Shown: one piece after another, positions 58,351 to 64,000 of the stretch | How positions within the stretch are numbered: the stretch's first letter is position 1 | How the letters are laid out: every line of letters starts with the position of its first letter | From: Candidatus Methanomethylophilaceae archaeon | GTDB lineage: Archaea > Thermoplasmatota > Thermoplasmata > Methanomassiliicoccales > Methanomethylophilaceae | Length of the DNA stretch: 64,000 nt | NCBI GenBank assembly: GCA_017461225.1 | Contig: JAFTYV010000058.1 | Location: 1 to 64,000 of the forward strand | Direction: 5' to 3' | Made by a program: the position numbers and the translations under genes | Notes under the pieces: model-generated | What the model was told of the DNA's origin: nothing | Databases searched by the model: none | Seen by the model: the letters and a program-made list of their open reading frames with translations, nothing else

Positions 58351-60114
58351 ATGAGTGATTCAAACTCGCGCACAATTAGCAGCGGCAGTGCTCGCAAGGG
58401 CATCTTCGGCCGCATAACGCTGCCGAAGTTGTCGGGAAACGAGGCGGCGGATTCGTTCAAGAAGAAGATCAACCAGTTCTCGGACGCCACTCGCAGCATG
58501 GGCACCACGATACAGGGAGCGTTCGGCAACGGCAAGAAGGAGTCCAACCCCTACTCCAAAGGTATCGGGGAGCTGGACGACTACGGCTATGAGAAGTACA
58601 ACATAGCCGAGGACACCGAGATCTTCATCTCCAAGGTCCCCGAGAGGGCCCTCTTCAACGAGGGTGAGCCCATGATGATGAGGGCGAGCAGCGGGGCGTT
58701 CATAGGTTCGAACGAGGTGGTGCCGGAGGCACCCGTGGACACGTCCGATGTTGTGGCGGAGTCCAAGCAGAGCATCGCCAGACTGTTCTCCAATGTGGAG
58801 GTCGGTCCCGGCAACGACGGTACCATCGCAGGGTTCACAGGTCCCGTGATCGATGGCAGGGTCGAGGTCGAGAGCAGATCCGAGATCGACAACGCCTTCC
58901 TCAACAAGGTGTCCAGGCCGTCGGTGTCCTACCCCAAGGGTGACGTCGTCGGGGACGTCGCTGCAGAGGATCCCGAACCGATCGTCCCCTCAGAGGTCCC
59001 CGTCGAGGAGGACGACAGCTGGATGTACCGCGATGACGACGAGGCACAGGCCATCCTGGAAATGCACAGGGACTCGATCGATGCGATCGTGGACGGTTCG
59101 TCCATGGGATCCACATCCATAATGTGCAGGGAGGTCCCCATCGCGGAACCCGTCCCCGAGGTCGATGCACAGGTCCAGCCCACCGAGGAGGTCCCCGTCG
59201 AGGCACCTGTCAGTATCGAGACCGCCGAGGAGGTCCCCGTGGATGAGGTCCAGCCCACCGAGGAGATCCAGGCCGTCGCAGACGTTCCCGTCGAGGAGGC
59301 CCCCGTGGAGACGATGGTCGCCAAGCCCGCGCTCCCGACCATCGACATCCCGAACGACGGTGTGTTCACAGAGGCCGCGACCGAGCCCGAGACAACCGTG
59401 TCCACAGACGAGGCCGCGACAGTCCTGAACGCCGAGGCCGCCGCGACATCCGCGGCCGTCGAGGTCCCCGAGGCCCCCGCACGCATCCTCCCGTCCAACC
59501 TGGACGAGGACGGTTCGTCCTGCCTCGCACCCATAGCGGACCCCGTCAGGCGTCGTCCCAAGACGAGGACGTACAGGTTCGGTAAGAACGGCGTCCTGCA
59601 GAACGTCGACTCGGAGAAGAAAGAGGAGTCCGCGGAGGGGCTCCGTGGCCCTTTTGATGTGACAGTCGGGGAGACTGTCGCCCGGGTCGAGACAGAGGAG
59701 TCCGAACCCGTCACCACCGTTCCCCCAGTGGAACTGTCGGACGAGGTCGCGGACGTGATGAGGCTGGTTCTGCCGGAGCTGGACCTGGACGAGGACTCGT
59801 CCACCGTCCCGTTCGACGATGTGCAGATCCCGGCCGACGGTATGGAGTCAATTTGCTTCGAGCGCATCGCGGACGATCCCGTCGATGCGACCGGGGAGGA
59901 AGTCGCGACGATGCAGTTGCCCGAGCCGCCGGTGGCGGCGGAGGTGCCCGTGTCGCACGCACCGGAACAGGGTGCCGCACCCATCCATGAAACGCAGGCA
60001 CCCGTCGACGGTCCCGGGTCCCCGGTGACGGATGCACCATCCCACGGGGTGGTGTTCTCGTTCGGAACGGGGGGCACGGCCATGGGGGGATCCATGGTCT
60101 GCTTCTCGTTCTGA
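58351..60114 (+). CDS. large acidic, probably disordered protein, function unknown
   Basis: A 587-residue protein without recognisable domains. Residues 1-75 are basic and Gly/Ser-rich (SGSARKGIFGRITLPKL; KKKINQFSDATRSM). Residues about 190-540 are strongly acidic and rich in Glu, Val, Pro and Ala, with repeated EEVPV / PVEE units (for example TEEVPVEAPVS and ETAEEVPVDEVQPTEEIQ). There is no signal peptide or membrane segment. A short basic island occurs near residue 400 (PVRRRPKTRTYRFG). It could be a scaffold or polymer-like partner, which is a guess. Confidence 0.75.
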   Translation: MSDSNSRTISSGSARKGIFGRITLPKLSGNEAADSFKKKINQFSDATRSMGTTIQGAFGNGKKESNPYSKGIGELDDYGYEKYNIAEDTEIFISKVPERALFNEGEPMMMRASSGAFIGSNEVVPEAPVDTSDVVAESKQSIARLFSNVEVGPGNDGTIAGFTGPVIDGRVEVESRSEIDNAFLNKVSRPSVSYPKGDVVGDVAAEDPEPIVPSEVPVEEDDSWMYRDDDEAQAILEMHRDSIDAIVDGSSMGSTSIMCREVPIAEPVPEVDAQVQPTEEVPVEAPVSIETAEEVPVDEVQPTEEIQAVADVPVEEAPVETMVAKPALPTIDIPNDGVFTEAATEPETTVSTDEAATVLNAEAAATSAAVEVPEAPARILPSNLDEDGSSCLAPIADPVRRRPKTRTYRFGKNGVLQNVDSEKKEESAEGLRGPFDVTVGETVARVETEESEPVTTVPPVELSDEVADVMRLVLPELDLDEDSSTVPFDDVQIPADGMESICFERIADDPVDATGEEVATMQLPEPPVAAEVPVSHAPEQGAAPIHETQAPVDGPGSPVTDAPSHGVVFSFGTGGTAMGGSMVCFSF

Positions 60115-60179
60115 AACCCCTTAACGCCCTTCCGTTCTGAACTACTGCGGTTAAATACGGTACTGTTCATCCATCTGTC

Positions 60180-61475
60180 ATGGAATTAATGATGCAGCTG
60201 TTGTTCACGATGGCTGTCCTCTTCGTCCTGGCCCGTTGCGGATCCGCACTGGTCAGCAGGTTCGGCCTACCCGGACTGATCGGTGAGATCGTCATCGGTA
60301 TAGTCGTCGCCAACCTGGCATTCGGTGACTGGTCCCTCATGGAGGCCCTGGGCCTCGCCGTGCCGGCACCCGGTATGGATGTGACCACGGGCAGCGATCT
60401 GTACATGATAATCTACACGTTCGCCGAACTGGGGGTCATATTCCTCCTGTTCACAGTCGGTCTCGAGACCAAGGTCGGTGACCTGCTCGGTTCCGGCAAG
60501 GCCGCACTCCTCACCGCCGTGATGGGAGTCATACTGCCCTTCATCGCCGGTTTCGCGGTCATCATGGCCACGGAGGGCCATATGAACCACGCCCTGTTCA
60601 TGGCGGCCGCGATGGTGGCGACATCCGTCGGAATCACCGCGCGCATCATCAAGGACATGAGGCTCATGGACACCCGCGAGGCCCGCATCATCATCGGTGC
60701 GGCGGTCATCGACGATGTCCTGGGCATGATCGTCCTCGCCATAGTCAAGGGCATGGCGGATTCGGGCGAGGTGTCCATCCCGAGCATCCTCAGCATCACC
60801 CTCCAGGCTATCCTGTTCGTCGTGGCGGTCCTGCTGGCCTGCAAGTTCGTCGTACCGCGTATATACGACTACTTCGATGCCCGCAAGAGGCGCGCGGAGG
60901 CGGAGGGCAGGGTCGTCGGATCCGTCAACAAGCTCATCCTCGCCATAGTCGTGTGCCTTGCGATGGCGGCACTGGCGGAGTACATGGGTCTCGCCGCGAT
61001 CATCGGGGCGTTCCTCGCCGGGATGCTGTTCGCAGACTACGCATGGGAGTGGGATCTGGAGCACAAGGTGGAGTCGATCACCTCGTTCTTCATATCGTTC
61101 TTCTTCCTCAACGTGGGTTTCCAGGTGGACATCTCCACGCTCACGGACACCTCCGTCATCGTTCTGGCGGTCTTCATCATCGCCTTGGCCCTGGTGACGA
61201 AGTACATCGGATGCGGCGTCGGTGCGAAGATGGGTGACAGGAGCATAGACAGGTCCTCGTTCAACATCATCGGAGTCGGTATGGTGCCCAGGGGCGAGGT
61301 CGGAATAATCGTGGCGTCGATAGGTCTCGCATCCGGTGCCATGTCGCCCGAGCTCTATGCTGTCGTCGTCCTGATGTCCGTCTCCACGACGATCATCGCG
61401 CCGCCAATCCTGTCCAAGATGTTCAGGAAGAAGTATCCGGAGGATTACAGGATCCTGCCGGATGACCAGGTCTGA
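60180..61475 (+). CDS. CPA2-family monovalent cation:proton antiporter
   Basis: Membrane exchanger of Na+ or K+ for H+. The 431-residue protein has about 12 hydrophobic segments. The conserved acidic pair in the crossing helices is visible in IIGAAVIDDVLGMIVLAIVK, and GVGMVPRGEVGIIVASIGL matches the arginine-containing conserved helix. No C-terminal RCK/TrkA domain is present. The TATA sequence GTTAAATAC at about 60148 gives it its own promoter, and a hairpin ends the unit. Confidence 0.92.
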   Translation: MELMMQLLFTMAVLFVLARCGSALVSRFGLPGLIGEIVIGIVVANLAFGDWSLMEALGLAVPAPGMDVTTGSDLYMIIYTFAELGVIFLLFTVGLETKVGDLLGSGKAALLTAVMGVILPFIAGFAVIMATEGHMNHALFMAAAMVATSVGITARIIKDMRLMDTREARIIIGAAVIDDVLGMIVLAIVKGMADSGEVSIPSILSITLQAILFVVAVLLACKFVVPRIYDYFDARKRRAEAEGRVVGSVNKLILAIVVCLAMAALAEYMGLAAIIGAFLAGMLFADYAWEWDLEHKVESITSFFISFFFLNVGFQVDISTLTDTSVIVLAVFIIALALVTKYIGCGVGAKMGDRSIDRSSFNIIGVGMVPRGEVGIIVASIGLASGAMSPELYAVVVLMSVSTTIIAPPILSKMFRKKYPEDYRILPDDQV

Positions 61476-61482
61476 TGAAAAC

Positions 61483-61508
61483 AGGGGCTCGGCCCCTTCT
61501 TTTTTCTC
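61483..61508 (+). terminator. terminator after the antiporter gene
   Basis: GGGGC and GCCCC with a TCG loop (61484-61496), followed by the T-rich run TTCTTTTTTCTC. Confidence 0.7.
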
Positions 61509-61604
61509 CTATCGCTTCCCCGGAGTCCGGATGTCGGAGGCGATGTCCGTGTCGCGGAGTAGCGCCCAAGCTGATGCTGTGTAAAATCGATGGAACCCCT
61601 GTGT

Positions 61605-61769
61605 TCAGAGGGGGAACAGTGTGTTCGCCAGGAGGACGATGACCACGAGTCCGACCGCAAGACCTATGACGGCCCTGGGGCTGATCTTGAGACCCTTCTC
61701 GTTCTCGGAGTCGAAGTACCTCATGAGACCTGCAGAGGACTGGAATCCACTGTCGTTCTTCTTTGCCAT
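61605..61769 (-). CDS. secG: protein translocase subunit Sec61 beta
   Basis: Small tail-anchored subunit of the SecY translocon. ATG 61769 on the minus strand opens 54 codons ending TGA 61605. The product has the archaeal Sec61-beta signature SSAGLMRYFDSE (residues 11-22), a basic patch GLKISPRAV and one C-terminal transmembrane helix (IGLAVGLVVIVLLANTLF). It stands alone and is the partner of secY at 9066. Too short for length-based calling. Confidence 0.92.
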   Translation of the reverse strand: MAKKNDSGFQSSAGLMRYFDSENEKGLKISPRAVIGLAVGLVVIVLLANTLFPL

Positions 61770-61910
61770 GGTGTGGCGAATCGGAGGTACATATAAAAAC
61801 GTTATCTGGGTTGGGCCAATGCGTTCCCCGGATGCGACATCGGCCCGGACCCCTCCCGCATCAATGTTTTATAATCCAGTATCATCGCGTCCCCATAGAC
61901 GGGCCGTATT

Positions 61911-62870
61911 GTGCCCGAGAACGGGAAGTGCGTTGCAATGGTGTCGAACAGCGGTCTCACGATCGGATCCGGGTTGCCCGAACTCCTGGCCGAGTCCCTC
62001 GGTCGGGATGTCGGTGACGTCCGCCCGTTGGGCCGCGTCTGCATGTTCGCGTTCGGCATCTCCTCGACCGCACCCGAGATGCTGTCTTCCTATGCTGACG
62101 AGTGCCTCCCCGTCCCGTTGCCGTTGGTCATGGACCGCAGGGTCCCCGGGTGGGTGGGATCCGATGTGGATGCGATCCTCATCTCGTGCTCCGGCGACGA
62201 GCCGGAGCTGATGGAGGTGTACCACGAGGTCCGCCGCAGGGGATGCCGCATCCACTGCGTGACGTCGGGAGGTGGACTGATGGATGCCGCCGTGTTCGAC
62301 GGGGTCGACCTCGTAAGGATCCCGGAGGGCCTCACCCGTTCCGGTTCCACCGGCGCGATCCTGGGATCGATCGCATCCATCCTGCGCAGTGCGGGTGTGT
62401 GCGACATAGTCGGCAGGTTGGGGTCCGAGTGTCCGGATCTGGTCAGGTACCGGGACTCCCTGTCGTCGTCCGACACCGTGTCCCTGATCGCCTCCGCACT
62501 CACGGGGAAGGTCCCCGCGGTGTACGGCACCGCCGACGTCCGTGCGGTGACCCGCAGGTGGAAGATGGCCATGAACGAGTCCGTGGGGACGCTCGCGTTC
62601 TTCGGGGAGCTCCCAGAGTTCGACCACAACGAGCTGGTCGGGTGGTTCGATCCCAACCCGCACGCACCGGAACTGGCGATAGTGGTCCTCCGCGGCGACA
62701 CGCGTTCAGACCTCCTGAACTTCATAACCGGTTCCATGGTCGAGATCCTCCGCGAGGAGGGCAGACCGGTGACCACCGTCGAACTGGAGGGGGATGTGAT
62801 AACCCGCAACCTCCGCGGCATAGTCCTGGCCGATACCGTGGCCGAAGCGATGGCAGGTGGCCGCAGATGA
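61911..62870 (+). CDS. SIS-domain protein, degenerate bifunctional phosphoglucose/phosphomannose isomerase paralogue
   Basis: A 319-residue relative of the next gene with the two-SIS-domain layout of archaeal phosphoglucose/phosphomannose isomerases. Where the neighbour has GMGGSAITADV and SYSGNTAET, this copy has FGISSTAPEML and SCSGDEPELM, so the sugar-phosphate loops are changed. RRWKMAMNESVGT matches RWKTQFNENSKYV of the neighbour. The start is GTG 61911, behind a TATA box at 61869. It overlaps the next gene by four bases; a regulatory or different-substrate role is possible. Confidence 0.78.
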   Translation: MPENGKCVAMVSNSGLTIGSGLPELLAESLGRDVGDVRPLGRVCMFAFGISSTAPEMLSSYADECLPVPLPLVMDRRVPGWVGSDVDAILISCSGDEPELMEVYHEVRRRGCRIHCVTSGGGLMDAAVFDGVDLVRIPEGLTRSGSTGAILGSIASILRSAGVCDIVGRLGSECPDLVRYRDSLSSSDTVSLIASALTGKVPAVYGTADVRAVTRRWKMAMNESVGTLAFFGELPEFDHNELVGWFDPNPHAPELAIVVLRGDTRSDLLNFITGSMVEILREEGRPVTTVELEGDVITRNLRGIVLADTVAEAMAGGRR

Positions 62871-63862
62871 CCGATCCGACGACACTCGAGCAGCTCCACA
62901 ACTTCGTGGACGACCTCGGCAACACCCTGGACACGGTGTTCCCCGGCGACATCCGGTGCGGGAACATCATACTCTGCGGCATGGGCGGATCCGCGATAAC
63001 CGCCGATGTCGTCGCGGACTGCTGCTCCCCGTCCTCCGTGAAACCGATCACCGTCGTCAAGAGCCCCGTTCTGCCGTCATGGGTGGGCGGGGAGACATTG
63101 GCGATAGTCTCGAGCTACTCCGGGAACACCGCGGAGACGATCGAGATGTACCGTTGTGCGTGCGACGCGGGATGCACCGTCGTGGCCATAACGTCAGGGG
63201 GCGTCCTCGGACAGCTGGCGGAATCGGACGGCAGACCGATCATGGTGCTCCCGAAGGGCCTCCATCCCAGGCACTCGATAGGCTACATGATCGGGTACAC
63301 CCTGGCCGTGATGCGTGCCGCGGGATGTCCCGACGTCTCGGACGAGGTCCGCAGGGTGCTCCCCGAGCTGAGGGCCTACAGGGACTCCCTCGAGGGGGAG
63401 GGGTCCATGGCCGTCGAGCTGGCATCCCTCTACATGGGGCACGTCCCCGTCGTCTGTTCCGACAGCGGTCTGAAGTCGGTGGTCCTCAGGTGGAAGACGC
63501 AGTTCAACGAGAACTCCAAGTACGTGGCGTTCTGCAGTCCGATCCCGGAGTTCAACCACTGCGGTCTGGGCTCCTGGCTGGACGACCACAGGGACAACTA
63601 CGCACTCACGGTCCTGGTGACCGGCGTGGACCGTGCATCCGGTCCGGTCGCGGACGCGATGTCCCGTCTGGACTCCGCGGGGGTCCCGTACAGGCGCATC
63701 GACATGGACGGTTCGTCCCCCATGGCGGACATGCTCATGGCCGTGATGCTCGGCGACTACACGTCCGTCCGCATGGCGGAGATGCGCGGAATAGACCCTG
63801 CCGAGGTGAAGCCCGTCATGCTGATGAAGGAGAGGCTGTCCCGCAGGCATCCGGTCGGCTGA
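62867..63862 (+). CDS. bifunctional phosphoglucose/phosphomannose isomerase
   Basis: Two-SIS-domain isomerase interconverting fructose-6-phosphate with glucose- or mannose-6-phosphate. The 331-residue protein has GMGGSAITADVVADC (about residues 38-52), the phosphate loop VSSYSGNTAETIEMY (about 82-96), and RWKTQFNENSKYVAF with the catalytic glutamate region. It lies just before a glmM-like gene, fitting a role in activated-sugar supply for glycosylation. Confidence 0.88.
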   Translation: MTDPTTLEQLHNFVDDLGNTLDTVFPGDIRCGNIILCGMGGSAITADVVADCCSPSSVKPITVVKSPVLPSWVGGETLAIVSSYSGNTAETIEMYRCACDAGCTVVAITSGGVLGQLAESDGRPIMVLPKGLHPRHSIGYMIGYTLAVMRAAGCPDVSDEVRRVLPELRAYRDSLEGEGSMAVELASLYMGHVPVVCSDSGLKSVVLRWKTQFNENSKYVAFCSPIPEFNHCGLGSWLDDHRDNYALTVLVTGVDRASGPVADAMSRLDSAGVPYRRIDMDGSSPMADMLMAVMLGDYTSVRMAEMRGIDPAEVKPVMLMKERLSRRHPVG

Positions 63863-63868
63863 GCTCAA

Positions 63869-63880
63869 AGCATATTTTTA
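63869..63880 (+). promoter_or_regulatory. promoter of the glmM-like gene (TATA box)
   Basis: AGCATATTTTTA lies 30-41 bases before ATG 63910, the spacing seen elsewhere in this window. Confidence 0.45.
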
Positions 63881-63909
63881 CCGCCGTGGCGTTCCGCCGT
63901 CCGATAACG

Positions 63910-64000
63910 ATGAAGATGTTCGGCACCAACGGAATCCGCGGGGTCGCGAACGGCTACCTCTGCAGCGAACTGGCACTCAAGGTCGGAAAGGCGATCGCGA
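63910..64000 (+). CDS. phosphohexomutase, GlmM/ManB family (5' part only)
   Basis: Only the first 30 codons are inside the window. MKMFGTNGIRGVANGYLCSE is the typical N-terminus of archaeal phosphoglucosamine/phosphomannomutases (the FGTxGIRG motif), enzymes that interconvert hexosamine- or hexose-6- and 1-phosphates. The active-site serine and the sugar-specificity loop lie outside, so the exact substrate cannot be told. Confidence 0.85.
   Translation, partial: MKMFGTNGIRGVANGYLCSELALKVGKAIA

Noticed and set aside
1-64000. CRISPR arrays, insertion sequences, integrase or prophage genes
   Set aside because: No regularly spaced repeats, transposase, integrase or phage structural genes were seen; the gene content is core housekeeping.
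1-64000. In-frame TGA as selenocysteine or in-frame TAG as pyrrolysine
   Set aside because: Every TGA examined coincides with a normal family end, and no gene here is interrupted by TAG; the pyrrolysine inference rests only on TAG avoidance.

Overview
This window is chromosomal DNA from a GC-rich euryarchaeon. The archaeal ribosomal protein cluster, aIF1, the RNase P protein Rpp29, aRF1, Cbf5, DtdA, Lsm, PurP, archaeal-type promoters (TATA boxes about 25 nt before short-leader or leaderless genes) and intron-bearing tRNAs all say Archaea. Stand-alone HdrC and HdrB subunits and a hydrogenase maturation protease point to a methanogen. All 81 stop codons I could read are TGA (72) or TAA (9), with no TAG, as expected where UAG encodes pyrrolysine. 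My inference is Methanomassiliicoccales (Thermoplasmata-related methylotrophic methanogens), but no pyl or methyltransferase gene lies here to prove it.

Layout. 1-12854: the S10/spc ribosomal superoperon, from the last codons of uL2 through uL15, then secY, a DUF106 Oxa1-like insertase, cmk and cbf5; nearly all genes overlap or abut. 12904-25755: two unknown proteins, trpS-pheS, a helix-turn-helix (HTH) protein with helical repeats divergent from dtdA, pyrH, then prf1-argS-acetyltransferase, a secreted membrane-anchored protein and purP. 25868-29391: tRNA-Gln, a winged-helix regulator, a zinc-LID adenylate kinase, a GlcD-type flavoprotein and an M50 protease. 29450-37931: a PUA/PAPS-reductase/ferredoxin fusion, pyruvoyl arginine decarboxylase with a zinc-ribbon partner, PAC2, M16 peptidase, hydrogenase protease, a LysR/ModE-like regulator and hdrC-hdrB. 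38258-48594: eS1, intron-containing tRNA-Met, an ArsA/Get3 operon running into pyrC, then Lsm-eL37-purF, tRNA-Ala, and a tRNA-Arg/eL41/tRNA-Trp group. 48760-55334: UPF0210/ACT, cimA-hom-ACT (isoleucine/threonine branch), tRNA-Ser, a nitrilase-like enzyme divergent from nadE. 55417-58238: tRNA-Glu and a metal-homeostasis island (CsoR, TerC, ZIP, NikR-like). 58351-64000: a large acidic disordered protein, a CPA2 antiporter, Sec61-beta, two tandem SIS-domain proteins and the start of a phosphohexomutase gene (glmM-like).

Four short genes were found by reading rather than by ORF length: uS14, eL37, eL41 and Sec61-beta. One further gene (32133-32567) makes sense only if it starts at CTG. The tRNA-Trp intron carries a box C/D guide whose two antisense elements point, by the N+5 rule, at positions 34 and 39 of the same tRNA. 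Several inverted repeats sit on or beside promoters of regulator genes and look like operators. I saw no insertion sequence, prophage, CRISPR array or rRNA gene, and no single wholly new multi-gene system; the most unusual items are listed as findings.
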